Assembly: GCA_910575835.1 (NCBI GenBank)
Contig: CAJTGB010000018.1
Coordinates: 1-64,000, forward strand
Direction: 5' to 3'
From: Lachnospiraceae bacterium
Lineage (GTDB): Bacteria > Bacillota > Clostridia > Lachnospirales > Lachnospiraceae
DNA: 64,000 nt
Below, piece by piece: positions 9,388-17,607 of the stretch. Both the position numbers and the translations under genes were made by a program. The notes under the pieces are model-generated. The model saw only the letters and a list, made by a program, of their open reading frames with translations, was not told the origin of the DNA and ran no database searches. The first letter of the stretch is position 1. Each line of letters opens with the position of its first letter.

Positions 9388-10518
9388 ATGAGATACGATT
9401 ATTTAATAGTAGGAGCAGGTTTATTTGGTGCGATTTTTGCATATGAGGCACACAGAGCGGGAAAGAAGGTATTGGTGATCGACCGGCGTGATCACGTAGG
9501 CGGGAACATTTACACGAAAGAGATAGAAGGGATCCAGGTACATCAGTACGGCGCGCATATCTTCCATACATCAGATAAGGAGGTGTGGGATTATGTGCAG
9601 CAGTTTGCGGAATTCAACCGCTATACCAACAGTCCGGTGGCTAGATATAAGGATGAATTATATAATCTGCCGTTTAATATGAACACATTCAGCAAGATGT
9701 GGGGAGTTAAGACACCCCAGGAAGCGAAGGAGATCATTGAGCGGCAGATCAGGGAGGCCGGGATCGCGGAGCCTGAGAATCTGGAGGAACAGGCGATCTC
9801 CCTGGTGGGCCGGGATATCTACGAGAAGCTGGTGAAGGGCTATACGGAGAAGCAGTGGGGCAAGCGGGCAACGGAGCTTCCAAGCTTCATTATCCGGCGG
9901 CTTCCGGTTCGGTTCGTGTATGATAATAATTACTTTAACGACAAGTACCAGGGGATTCCGGTAGGGGGCTATACCCAGATGATCGAGAAGATGCTTGCCG
10001 GAATCGAAGTGCGCCTTGGTACGGATTTCTTTGAGGACAGGGAGAGCCTGGCGTCAGAGGCAGAAGATATCGTGTTCACCGGAATGATCGACACTTACTA
10101 CGAATATTGCTATGGCGAACTGGAATACCGGAGCCTGAGATTCGAGACAGAGATTATGCCTATAGAGAATTATCAGGGAAATGCAGTGGTAAATTATACG
10201 GAATACGAGGTTCCGTATACCAGGATTATTGAGCATAAGCATTTTGAGTATGGATGCCAGGGCGGATATGGGAATACAGGCGCCGAAGTGAATCCGCGGA
10301 CGGTGGTCACAAGAGAGTATCCGGCGGCGTGGAAGAAAGGGGAAGAACCGTATTATCCCATGAATGATGAGAAGAATAATGCTTTGTATGGGAAGTACCG
10401 GGAACTGGCCGAGAAAGAAGAACATGTGATCTTCGGCGGCCGCCTGGGCATGTACCGCTATTACGACATGCACCAGGTGGTGGCTGAAGCGCTGAAATGC
10501 GTCAGAGAATGTCTGTAA
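9388..10518 (+). CDS. glf: UDP-galactopyranose mutase
   Basis: This 376-residue flavoenzyme interconverts UDP-galactopyranose and UDP-galactofuranose, the donor for galactofuranose in surface polysaccharides. The FAD motif is YLIVGAGLFG at residues 4-13, followed by VIDRRDHVGGNIYT. The conserved HQYGAHIFHT substrate/flavin region and the C-terminal FGGRLGMYRYYDMH are present. The gene sits 28 bp after sbcC and converges with pyrG only 6 bp away. No other polysaccharide genes are next to it, which is unusual for glf. Confidence 0.95.
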   Translation: MRYDYLIVGAGLFGAIFAYEAHRAGKKVLVIDRRDHVGGNIYTKEIEGIQVHQYGAHIFHTSDKEVWDYVQQFAEFNRYTNSPVARYKDELYNLPFNMNTFSKMWGVKTPQEAKEIIERQIREAGIAEPENLEEQAISLVGRDIYEKLVKGYTEKQWGKRATELPSFIIRRLPVRFVYDNNYFNDKYQGIPVGGYTQMIEKMLAGIEVRLGTDFFEDRESLASEAEDIVFTGMIDTYYEYCYGELEYRSLRFETEIMPIENYQGNAVVNYTEYEVPYTRIIEHKHFEYGCQGGYGNTGAEVNPRTVVTREYPAAWKKGEEPYYPMNDEKNNALYGKYRELAEKEEHVIFGGRLGMYRYYDMHQVVAEALKCVRECL

Positions 10519-10524
10519 GCAGAT

Positions 10525-12135
10525 CTATCTGCAATCCCGGTAATCTAACGCCGCTTCTATGAATCCCTTGAACAATGGATGCGGGCGGTTGGGCCGGGAT
10601 TTTAATTCCGGATGCGCCTGGGTTGCGATAAACCAGGGGTGATCCGGGATCTCGATCATCTCTACGATCCTGCCGTCCGGGGAGAGGCCGGAGAGCTTCA
10701 TCCCGTGGGCGGTAAGCTTCTCGCGGTAATCATTGTTGACCTCGTAGCGGTGGCGGTGCCGTTCGCTGATCTCTTTCTTGCCGTACATCTCATAAGCTTT
10801 GGAAGTATCGTCTAAGATACAGGGATAGGCGCCCAGTCTTAAGGTTCCGCCGATATCCTCCACGCCGATCTGCTCCGGCAGGATATGAATGACCGGATAC
10901 GTGGTATGCGGATTGAGTTCAGCACTGTGGGCGTCGTTGTAGCCCAGAACATTTCGTGCAAATTCTACGATCGCAAGCTGCATGCCCAGGCACAGGCCTA
11001 AGAATGGGATGCCGTTGGTGCGTGCATAGTGGATGGCGGCAAGCTTGCCGTCGATCCCGCGGGAGCCAAAGCCTCCGGGTACCAGGATTCCGCAGACGCC
11101 CTGGAGTTGTTCTGCGATGTTGTCCGCGGTCAGAGTCTCAGAATCGATCCATCTGATATTGACAGTCGCGCGGCTGAAGATGCCGCCGTGCTTCAAGGCT
11201 TCCACGACGCTGATGTAGGCGTCGTGGAGCTGAATGTATTTGCCGACCAGGGCGACGGTAATCTCGGTGTTGGGATGCTTCAGATATTCGACCATCTCCG
11301 TCCAGTCCGCAAGATCCGGAGCCGGACAGCCGAGATGAAGGCATTCACAGACCACCTCTGCAAGATGTTCTTCTTCCATTGCAAGAGGAGCTTCGTACAG
11401 ATATTCGACATCTAGGTTCTGCAGTACGCGGGTGGCCGGTACGTTGCAGAAGAGTGCGATCTTATCCCGGATTCCGATGCTCAGAGGATATTCGGAACGG
11501 CACACCAGGATGTCCGGCCAGATTCCCATCCCCTGCAGGTCTTTGACGCTGGCCTGGGTAGGCTTCGTCTTCATCTCCTGTGAGGCACGCAGGTAGGGGA
11601 TCAGGGTCACATGGATCAGGATCACATTCTCATGGCCTTTCTCGTGCTGGAACTGCCGGATGGCCTCCAGGAAGGGCTGGCTCTCGATATCGCCGACGGT
11701 TCCGCCGACTTCGATAATGGCAATCTCTGTATGTTCTGCGGCAGGATTGCGGTAGAAACGGTCCTTAATCTCGTTGGTGATATGCGGGATCACCTGAACG
11801 GTTCCGCCGCCGAAATCCCCCCGGCGTTCCTTCTGCAGAACGGACCAGTAGATCTTCCCGGTGGTGACGTTGGAATTCTTGCCCAGACTCTCATCGATAA
11901 AACGTTCATAATGCCCCAGATCCAGATCCGTCTCTGCGCCGTCGTCGGTCACGAAGACCTCGCCGTGCTGTACCGGGTTCATGGTACCGGGGTCGATGTT
12001 GATGTAAGGGTCGAACTTCTGCATGGTTACAGTGTATCCCCGGGCTTTTAAGAGTCGTCCGAGAGAGGCCGCTGTAATCCCCTTGCCAAGTCCTGATACC
12101 ACACCGCCTGTCACAAATACATATTTAACTGCCAT
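10525..12135 (-). CDS. pyrG: CTP synthase
   Basis: This 536-residue enzyme makes CTP from UTP, ATP and glutamine. The N-terminal synthetase domain has [30 protein letters not shown] and [11 protein letters not shown]. The C-terminal class I glutamine amidotransferase domain has [12 protein letters not shown] and the nucleophile elbow GLCLGMQLA, with HPE of the triad near the end. AGGAGG stands 6 bp before the ATG. It lies 34 bp downstream of the DUF1846 gene on the same strand and could be co-transcribed with it. Confidence 0.97.
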   Translation of the reverse strand: MAVKYVFVTGGVVSGLGKGITAASLGRLLKARGYTVTMQKFDPYINIDPGTMNPVQHGEVFVTDDGAETDLDLGHYERFIDESLGKNSNVTTGKIYWSVLQKERRGDFGGGTVQVIPHITNEIKDRFYRNPAAEHTEIAIIEVGGTVGDIESQPFLEAIRQFQHEKGHENVILIHVTLIPYLRASQEMKTKPTQASVKDLQGMGIWPDILVCRSEYPLSIGIRDKIALFCNVPATRVLQNLDVEYLYEAPLAMEEEHLAEVVCECLHLGCPAPDLADWTEMVEYLKHPNTEITVALVGKYIQLHDAYISVVEALKHGGIFSRATVNIRWIDSETLTADNIAEQLQGVCGILVPGGFGSRGIDGKLAAIHYARTNGIPFLGLCLGMQLAIVEFARNVLGYNDAHSAELNPHTTYPVIHILPEQIGVEDIGGTLRLGAYPCILDDTSKAYEMYGKKEISERHRHRYEVNNDYREKLTAHGMKLSGLSPDGRIVEMIEIPDHPWFIATQAHPELKSRPNRPHPLFKGFIEAALDYRDCR

Positions 12136-12169
12136 AGTGTCCTCCTTCTGTTAAAAAAATATCTATGAA

Positions 12170-13663
12170 TTATACACCCATTTCGTTAAAAAATACAGGA
12201 TTTTTTTCATATTTTGCTTCAAAAGTCGCCTGGATCGATAATTTCTTGAATTGTTTCATATCGACAGAGCTGACCATAACAGAAGTATGGGCCTGGCAGC
12301 CTCTTAACAGAGGAAGCTGATCCAGAGCCAATTGAGCGGTAGGATCGGTTGCTGCGCTGACAGACAGGGCGATCAGGACTTCATCCGTATGAAGCCTTGG
12401 ATTCTTGCTTCCCTGATAGAGCGTCTTAAGCTTCTGGATCGGTTCGATGGCTTCCGGAGAGATCACGTGCCGTCTGTGGTCGATTCCCGCCAGTTCTTTC
12501 AATGCATTAAGCAGAAGAGCGGCAGAAGCCCCCAGAAGGTTCGAGGTCTTGCCGGTGATAATGCGTCCGTCGTGAAGCTGGAGCGCTGCCGCCGGTCCGT
12601 CCGTCTCTGCGGCGCGGGCTAAGGCCACATCCACAACAGGGCGGTCATGAACCGTGATCTGTGCCTGATTCATGAGCATCTCGATCTTCATGACCTCTGT
12701 GTCAGAGCATGTACCAAACAGAAGCCGCTGCAGAGAATTATAATACCGCCTTAGGATCTCTTGGCAGGAAGCCGCCTTGCACGCCTCGTCATCGCAGATA
12801 CAGTTTCCGGCCATATTCACTCCCATATCTGTAGGAGATTTGTAGGGGCTTTCCCCATAGATCTGCTGGAACATGGCATTAAGAACCGGGAAGATCTCTA
12901 CATCGCGGTTATAATTGACCGTGGTCTCTCCGTAAGCTTCCAGGTGGAAGGGATCGATCATGTTGATATCGTTGAGGTCCGCGGTTGCCGCCTCATAAGC
13001 CAGGTTCACCGGATGCTTAAGCGGAATGTTCCAGATCGGAAATGTCTCGAACTTGGCATAGCCGGCGGAGATCCCGCGTCTGTGCTCCTGGTACAGCTGA
13101 GAGAGGCAGACTGCCATCTTGCCGCTTCCGGGACCCGGCGCGGTGACGACGGCTAAGGGGCGCGAGGTCTCAATATAATCGTTCTTGCCGTAGCCCTCGT
13201 CGCTTACGATATAAGGGACGTTGGAAGGATAGCCTGGAATCACATAGTGGCGGTATACGCGGATCCCGAGCTTCTCCAGACGGGTCTTGAAGAGCACGGC
13301 GCCCTCCTGGCTGCTGTATTTGGTGATCACAACGCTTCCGACATATAGGCCCTGGGCCTGATAAGCGGAGATCAGGCGGAGGACGTCAGAATCATAAGTG
13401 ATCCCCAGATCTCCGCGGACCTTATTCTTCTCGATATCATCCGCGCTGATGGCAATGATGATCTCGGCCTGGTCGGATAATTGCTTCAGCATCCGTAATT
13501 TGCTGTCTGGCTGGAAGCCCGGAAGAACTCTGGAAGCATGGAAGTCATCGAATAATTTGCCTCCGAACTCCAGGTATAATTTCTGACCGAACTGCTCGAT
13601 ACGCTCACGAATGTGTTCTGACTGCATTTTAAGATATTTTTCGTTGTCAAATCCTGTTTTCAT
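12170..13663 (-). CDS. DUF1846 domain-containing protein
   Basis: This 497-residue protein spans a full-length DUF1846 family member, a conserved Firmicutes and Fusobacteria family of unknown function. It begins MKTGFDNEKYL and carries GPGSGKMAVCLSQLY near residue 180, a glycine-rich loop resembling a P-loop. It is soluble, with no membrane segments. A promoter lies just upstream (13729-13758). No function is assigned. Confidence 0.88.
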   Translation of the reverse strand: MKTGFDNEKYLKMQSEHIRERIEQFGQKLYLEFGGKLFDDFHASRVLPGFQPDSKLRMLKQLSDQAEIIIAISADDIEKNKVRGDLGITYDSDVLRLISAYQAQGLYVGSVVITKYSSQEGAVLFKTRLEKLGIRVYRHYVIPGYPSNVPYIVSDEGYGKNDYIETSRPLAVVTAPGPGSGKMAVCLSQLYQEHRRGISAGYAKFETFPIWNIPLKHPVNLAYEAATADLNDINMIDPFHLEAYGETTVNYNRDVEIFPVLNAMFQQIYGESPYKSPTDMGVNMAGNCICDDEACKAASCQEILRRYYNSLQRLLFGTCSDTEVMKIEMLMNQAQITVHDRPVVDVALARAAETDGPAAALQLHDGRIITGKTSNLLGASAALLLNALKELAGIDHRRHVISPEAIEPIQKLKTLYQGSKNPRLHTDEVLIALSVSAATDPTAQLALDQLPLLRGCQAHTSVMVSSVDMKQFKKLSIQATFEAKYEKNPVFFNEMGV

Positions 13664-13728
13664 CTGTTATTCCCCTTTTGTTTTTTCAGGTAAATATGCC
13701 GTATTGGGGCATAAGCATCACTATTCAA

Positions 13729-13758
13729 AGTATACTACAGAATATGGGGAGTTTACAA
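13729..13758 (-). promoter_or_regulatory. Promoter of the DUF1846 gene
   Basis: On the minus strand, TTGTAA (13753-13758) and TATACT (13729-13734) are separated by 18 bp. The -35 element overlaps the left 20-bp direct repeat of the island, so this promoter probably predates the insertion. Confidence 0.6.
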
Positions 13759-13775
13759 TCTTTTCATAATGTTTT
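13756..13775 (+). repeat. Left 20-bp direct repeat (attL-like)
   Basis: CAATCTTTTCATAATGTTTT is repeated exactly at 18309-18328. It lies between the DUF1846 promoter and an integrase remnant whose stop codon overlaps its edge. This is the expected arrangement of an attachment site at the integrase end of an integrated element. Confidence 0.75.
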
Positions 13776-13887
13776 ATGGAATTAAAAGAGAGTGGAAAAG
13801 ATGCGAATACGTGTTCATGGTCATTTTTACATCTTCATGCCCCAGGCGTTCTATCATCTTCCTTTCATCTGTGCGCGTGGTAGCGGT
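13774..13887 (-). pseudogene. Tyrosine recombinase (integrase) C-terminal remnant
   Basis: The minus strand encodes about 37 residues containing ERLGHEDVKMTMNTYSHL, the end of a phage/ICE-type tyrosine integrase. LGH carries the conserved box II His, and Y in NTYSHL is the expected catalytic tyrosine. The frame stops with TAA at 13774-13776, at the edge of the left direct repeat. Everything upstream of TATTRTDERK is missing and replaced by the promoter of a small RNA, so the recombinase is dead. Confidence 0.85.
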
Positions 13888-13908
13888 TTTGAAATGAAAG
13901 GATAGTAT

Positions 13909-13937
13909 TTGACATATTTGGAGAGATTGACTATAAT
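13909..13937 (+). promoter_or_regulatory. Consensus promoter of the small RNA
   Basis: TTGACA (13909-13914) and TATAAT (13932-13937) are spaced by 17 bp, a perfect sigma-A promoter. No coding frame follows; transcription would run about 95 nt to the hairpin at 14002-14033. Confidence 0.88.
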
Positions 13938-13943
13938 ATACTT

Positions 13944-14039
13944 AACAAGAGAGCCGAAAGCTAGATGCAGCCTAGCCGCCGGTAAAATGGTTTTACAAAA
14001 GTAGCGCCTTAGTTTACCAGACCGAGGGCGCTATTTTTT
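13944..14039 (+). ncRNA. Putative type I antitoxin RNA
   Basis: A transcript of about 95 nt is bounded by a perfect promoter and a U-tailed terminator. It contains a hairpin GCTAG/CTAGC (about 13960-13976) with CAGC in the loop, a second hairpin GTAAAA/TTTTAC (13982-13996), and the terminator stem. It has no ribosome binding site or ORF. It converges with the holin-like toxin mRNA and overlaps its 3' end, including the toxin stop codon. That is the layout of type I toxin-antitoxin loci such as Fst/par. The antitoxin role is inferred. Confidence 0.68.
14002..14039. terminator. Bidirectional terminator shared by toxin mRNA and small RNA
   Basis: TAGCGCC (14002-14008) pairs with GGCGCTA (14027-14033) and is followed by six T on the plus strand. 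On the minus strand the stop codon of the toxin (14031-14033) lies inside the stem, and AAAAG precedes, giving a weaker U tract. Confidence 0.78.
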
Positions 14040-14117
14040 GCGTGTGATATAAACAACAAGAGTGATCACGGCGCAAAGCATAATCACAAATTGGATTAAA
14101 TCCGAATATGTAACCAT
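14031..14117 (-). CDS. Putative holin-like toxin (type I TA, 28 residues)
   Basis: The peptide starts MVTYSDLIQF, continues through one hydrophobic membrane segment (about residues 8-24) and ends in RKK. This matches the short putative holin-like toxin family (Hol_Tox/Fst-like): MVTYS-type start, single TM helix, basic tail. GGAGG lies 9 nt before the ATG. Such peptides depolarise or damage the membrane when overproduced. The leader sequence CCAGCC (plus-strand 14151-14156) is complementary to GGCTGG overlapping the ribosome binding site (14123-14128), so translation may be self-blocked. It is too short for a standard ORF list. Confidence 0.8.
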   Translation of the reverse strand: MVTYSDLIQFVIMLCAVITLVVYITRKK

Positions 14118-14188
14118 AAGCACCAGCCTCCTTTCTTTCTTTCGTCCGGCGGCTGGCATATCGCCCCTTCGGCTCCCTGGGTAAGTAT

Positions 14189-14218
14189 ATTATTGTCAAT
14201 GTACCATTCGTCCTGCAA
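14189..14218 (-). promoter_or_regulatory. Promoter of the toxin mRNA
   Basis: On the minus strand, TTGCAG (14213-14218) and AATAAT (14189-14194) are spaced by 18 bp. The sequence from the -10 onward matches the start region of the opposing small RNA at about 24 of 27 positions, making an inverted repeat around the toxin gene. It sits inside the 3' end of the XRE remnant. Confidence 0.55.
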
Positions 14219-14413
14219 GACGCTCTTCTTTTTGATTAATAATTTTTTCTAATTCTTCACTTGCCATATCAAAAGAATACAATGATTCGGCTTTTCAAAT
14301 TGGCTTATTGCTGCAGGGGTTATTCCTAATTTTTCTCCCAATTCAGCTTGTGTAAGTCCTGCTTTTTTTCGTGCTAACTTAATTAATTCGCCTGTTGTCT
14401 TTTCTTTTTCCAT
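14196..14413 (-). pseudogene. XRE-type HTH regulator, frameshifted remnant
   Basis: ATG at 14413 opens MEKEKTTGEL and an HTH_XRE N-terminal half (GLTQAELGEKLGITPAAISQFE). The frame is lost right after ISQFEK and stops at 14249, giving a 54-residue peptide. A neighbouring frame continues sensibly with SFDMASEELEKIINQKEERL to a stop at 14196. A small deletion has probably removed part of the recognition region and shifted the frame. It is divergent from the ABC operon and directly upstream of the toxin promoter. Confidence 0.65.
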
Positions 14414-14487
14414 AGATTTTCCTTTTTTATTTTACAATATCATGTAAATAAAAGTAAAGCTAAAACTTAATATGGAGGTGTTCAAAC

Positions 14488-14775
14488 ATGAGAATTGACA
14501 GAATTAAACAGGAAGAATTTAAGACAATGATGGATGATTTCGTAGCACAGGAAGAGAAACGCCTGGGAGTGGGAAGCGAAGACTTCCTGAAGCGTAACCA
14601 GGAGATCATGGAGTTGATCGGCGAGACTGAGAGGTACCAGAAAGAAAGGAGACAGAGAATGGAAAGGCAATTCATGAGGGCAAAGGAGGTATGTATTGAC
14701 ATTTCTCAGATCCGGTGCTATATTATAAACAACCAATTAACTAAATGGTTAAAAACTGTGAAAGGGGTGTTCTCT
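14488..14775 (+). CDS. Hypothetical small ORF reading through into the ABC ATPase
   Basis: ATG at 14488 follows GGAGGTG at good spacing and encodes a charged, helical stretch (residues 1-70, Glu/Lys/Arg-rich, KRLGVGSEDFLKRNQEIMEL). I recognise no family. No stop occurs before the ABC ATPase frame, so a 346-residue fusion is formally possible. A good promoter (14696-14724) and a TTG start with an AAAGGGG box at 14776 indicate that the ABC gene is expressed independently. The fusion is therefore probably an accident of a deletion that removed this ORF's own end. Confidence 0.45.
14696..14724 (+). promoter_or_regulatory. Promoter of the ABC/Sdp-like operon
   Basis: TTGACA (14696-14701) and TATATT (14719-14724) are spaced by 17 bp, inside the upstream small ORF. 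The predicted start of transcription (about 14731) falls on the palindrome at 14731-14750. Confidence 0.72.
14731..14750. promoter_or_regulatory. Candidate operator for the ArsR/SdpR-like repressor
   Basis: AACCAATT and AAATGGTT form an imperfect inverted repeat around AACT at the predicted transcription start. ArsR-family repressors usually bind such sites at their own operons, and the ArsR gene at 17308 is the natural candidate. This is inference. Confidence 0.45.
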
Positions 14776-15528
14776 TTGTTAGAAGTATCCGGCCTGTCTT
14801 TTCATTATCAACCTCATGTACCTGTGCTGACCGATCTTACTTTTTCCGTATTAGATGGAGAGATCGCTGGCCTGTTAGGGAAGAACGGAGTTGGGAAAAC
14901 TACAGCCTTAAAGCTGATTCTGGGGCTGCTGCCGCTTGAAAAAGGCACTATCTGCCTTGGTAACTACTCGCTGTATCTACATCCCATGCAATACAAGAAA
15001 CGAATTAACTATGTTTCTGACAGCCACGATATATACAACAATCTTACGGGAAAGGAATATTTGAATTTTATAGCAGATATGTACGAAGTGCCTTCTGAAA
15101 CAAGAGGTAAAATTTATACTCCGCTGATAGAAGCATTTCAGGTTGAAAAATATCTGAATAGCCCTGTTAAAAGGTTATCTCATGGGACAAAGCAAAAAAT
15201 TGCTATTATTGCATCCCTGGTTAATGATCCCCTGCTTTGGGTGTTAGATGAGCCAATGACGGGACTGGATGTAGAAGCTGTCAGGGTCTTAAAGGAATTG
15301 ATTCGATCCAGAGCGGCCTGCGGAAAATCTGTCCTGTTTTCATCTCACATATTGGAAATTTGTGAGAATTTGTGTGATAAAATTGTTATCATGCAGGCAG
15401 GAACGATTAAGAAGATAATCGAGCTTCGAGGGAATCCTTCCGATACTTCTTTGGAGGATATTTATATGGAGGTGGTTAATGATGTACCGATGGAGAAAGG
15501 TTTTTCAATTAAGCAAAACAATAAGTAA
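14776..15528 (+). CDS. ABC transporter ATP-binding protein
   Basis: From the TTG at 14776 the protein is about 250 residues. It has Walker A GKNGVGKTT, an altered signature LSHGTKQK in place of LSGGQ, Walker B LLWVLDEPMTGLD and the switch SSHIL. It is a BcrA/CcmA-like exporter ATPase. It overlaps the permease gene by about 50 bp. In this operon it is followed by a permease and SdpR/SdpI-like proteins, which points to resistance to or immunity against a peptide. The longer ATG start at 14488 is possible but unlikely. Confidence 0.85.
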   Translation: MLEVSGLSFHYQPHVPVLTDLTFSVLDGEIAGLLGKNGVGKTTALKLILGLLPLEKGTICLGNYSLYLHPMQYKKRINYVSDSHDIYNNLTGKEYLNFIADMYEVPSETRGKIYTPLIEAFQVEKYLNSPVKRLSHGTKQKIAIIASLVNDPLLWVLDEPMTGLDVEAVRVLKELIRSRAACGKSVLFSSHILEICENLCDKIVIMQAGTIKKIIELRGNPSDTSLEDIYMEVVNDVPMEKGFSIKQNNK

Positions 15529-17026
15529 GATCAATTTCAGCTTTTTGAATTTTCGGTATAAGTTAAAAGAACGCCCTGATACCTACTTTATTGTGCTGAC
15601 TTGCTTTGTTTTAAGTATGATAGGCGTGTTCTATTACTACTATTTTCAAATGCTTGGGCGGCTTTATGATGGACTTTCCAGGCTGGGGCTGGGAGCTTTG
15701 TTTTGCCGGCTTGCACTGTTTGCAGCGGCGATGATACTCTCGATAGCAGGCGCCTTCCTGCTGATCAATATTTTTTGCTTTTCAAAGGATATAGAACACT
15801 TGCTGCTGTTTCCAGTGAGGCCATGCGACATTTTTACAAGTAAGTACATTACAGTAATCTTGTTTTGCTATGGGATTGAAATTATACTGCTGCTTCCTGT
15901 GTGTATCATCCAAATGCACTATATGGGAGACATTTCTGTGATGCTTACATATATCTCTGCGGCAGCGATACTGCCTCATATTGTTGTGTTCCCTTTGGCG
16001 GTTCTTGTGACAATATGCTTGAAAATTGCCATGCTTCTGAAACGTAGGAGGACAGTGTTGGCAGTCACAGGAATCATAGTGTATTTTGCGGGCGGCATGA
16101 TCGGCGTTCTATTATCAAATGGACAAATAGGCGCAGAACGAGACGCGTATATCCGTCTTCATCCAGGAATAAAACTATTCTGTATCATACTTGCCGCTGT
16201 GTTTATCTGCGGATACTACTATTTGAGTAATCTTGTGATCGGAAAGAAATATGCCATTTATGATAAAGAGGGACGGATTCGCTCAAAGGCGATGAAATAC
16301 AACTCGTCGTCAAAGCTGAGAAGCTATTTTAAGAAAGAGTATCAAACTTTTTTCCGTGATCCGGCGTATGTCATAAACGGATTGTTTGGGATTTTTATTA
16401 CCCCCTTTTTATTGACGCTGTCTTTTCGGATCAGTGCAGACGCAGAGAGTATAGAACAAATAAGAGCCTTGGTGTCAGCCCCGGAATTTTCCTTTTATGC
16501 GGTACTGTCTGCGCTTGCGGTAATTGTACTTACATCCGCAATCAATGTAGTGGCTTCAAGCAGTTTTTCCAGAGAGGGAGCAAGTTTTTGGATCACGAAG
16601 ATCATTCCGTATCCATTAAAGCAGCAAGCGTTTGTGAAAGTTCTGTTTTCTACAAGTATCTCGATTATGGGGATTATCATTAATTGCTTAATATTCAAGA
16701 TCTACTTTAACTATAGTTTTATCCAGATTGGAGTAATCTCTTTTGTTGGCATATTATTTGCAGCGCTATGGAACTTGATCGGAGTATTTATCGACATGAA
16801 ACGTCCCAAATTGGAATGGACAAATGAAACAGAAGCAATCAAGCAAAATGTTAATGTGGTTTTGTCTGTTTTGCTTTGTATCGCAGTTTCAACAGGGTAT
16901 TTCTATGCGGCAGCAAAAATGCTTCAGAACGGATTCGCTGCCGGAGGCGTGATAACCTTTTTATTGTGCAGTGTATGTATTCTAATTTTACTTGTGTGTA
17001 AAGGAATTGCGTCTCATCAAGAGTGA
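15479..17026 (+). CDS. ABC transporter permease, multi-TM
   Basis: This 515-residue integral membrane protein has about 12 hydrophobic segments, including FIVLTCFVLSMIGVFYYYYF near residue 40. It resembles the large ABC-2-like permeases paired with BcrA-type ATPases in Firmicutes. The start at 15479 is preceded by GGAGGTGG, and it overlaps the ATPase gene, so translation is probably coupled. AT content is high relative to chromosomal neighbours, consistent with the island. Substrate unknown; the SdpI context suggests an antimicrobial peptide. Confidence 0.8.
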   Translation: MMYRWRKVFQLSKTISKINFSFLNFRYKLKERPDTYFIVLTCFVLSMIGVFYYYYFQMLGRLYDGLSRLGLGALFCRLALFAAAMILSIAGAFLLINIFCFSKDIEHLLLFPVRPCDIFTSKYITVILFCYGIEIILLLPVCIIQMHYMGDISVMLTYISAAAILPHIVVFPLAVLVTICLKIAMLLKRRRTVLAVTGIIVYFAGGMIGVLLSNGQIGAERDAYIRLHPGIKLFCIILAAVFICGYYYLSNLVIGKKYAIYDKEGRIRSKAMKYNSSSKLRSYFKKEYQTFFRDPAYVINGLFGIFITPFLLTLSFRISADAESIEQIRALVSAPEFSFYAVLSALAVIVLTSAINVVASSSFSREGASFWITKIIPYPLKQQAFVKVLFSTSISIMGIIINCLIFKIYFNYSFIQIGVISFVGILFAALWNLIGVFIDMKRPKLEWTNETEAIKQNVNVVLSVLLCIAVSTGYFYAAAKMLQNGFAAGGVITFLLCSVCILILLVCKGIASHQE

Positions 17027-17067
17027 TCTTTCAAAATATGTCAGTCAATCAAAAGGAGGAAGAAGCT

Positions 17068-17274
17068 ATGAGTAAGAAGAAAATGATCCCGGCAGCGTTA
17101 TTGATTGGAACCTTTGCCATATTGTTTGTGGCAACATTGTTCCTTCCAGACAAGATACCCTTCCATTTTGATGTGAACGGAGAGGCAGGCTGGTATGCAA
17201 GTAAGTATTTTGTCCTGCTGTTTACACCTGTTCCGTATTTGATTTACCATCAATTTACACACAAGAAAAAATGA
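17068..17274 (+). CDS. Short DUF1648-type membrane protein
   Basis: This 68-residue protein has one TM segment followed by a stretch like LPDKIPFHFDVNGEAGWY, the DUF1648 motif normally found at the N-terminus of SdpI-family immunity proteins. A second hydrophobic segment follows. AAAGGAGGA precedes the ATG. It looks like a free-standing DUF1648 module beside a separate SdpI domain (17594). Confidence 0.72.
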   Translation: MSKKKMIPAALLIGTFAILFVATLFLPDKIPFHFDVNGEAGWYASKYFVLLFTPVPYLIYHQFTHKKK

Positions 17275-17307
17275 ATACAGTATTATGTGGAAAGGAGATG
17301 GGGGTAG

Positions 17308-17607
17308 ATGACTACTGTATTCAAAGCTCTATCTGATGATACCAGACGGCAGATCCTAAAGCTGCTCGCAGATGGTGATATGACGGCGAAGGAAATCTCT
17401 GAAAACTTTACGATCTCAAAGCCCGCCATATCAAAACACCTTGATATTTTGAAAGAAGCAAGGTTAGTGACAGGCGAACGGACGGGGATGTCCGTTACTT
17501 ATTCTCTTAATGCTTCTGTATTGCAGACAACTTTAGGCGCATTTTTAGAGTTTTTTGATACAAATAAATCGACAGGAAAAGAGGGAAACGAGAATGAAAC
17601 TATATAG
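17308..17607 (+). CDS. ArsR/SdpR-family transcriptional regulator
   Basis: This 99-residue winged-helix protein opens with FKALSDDTRRQILKLL and carries the DNA-binding segment ISENFTISKPAISKHLDIL, typical of ArsR family autorepressors such as Bacillus SdpR. No CxC metal site is visible. It overlaps the SdpI-like gene by 14 bp, the same order as the Bacillus sdpRI pair. It probably represses the operon from the palindrome at 14731. Confidence 0.88.
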   Translation: MTTVFKALSDDTRRQILKLLADGDMTAKEISENFTISKPAISKHLDILKEARLVTGERTGMSVTYSLNASVLQTTLGAFLEFFDTNKSTGKEGNENETI

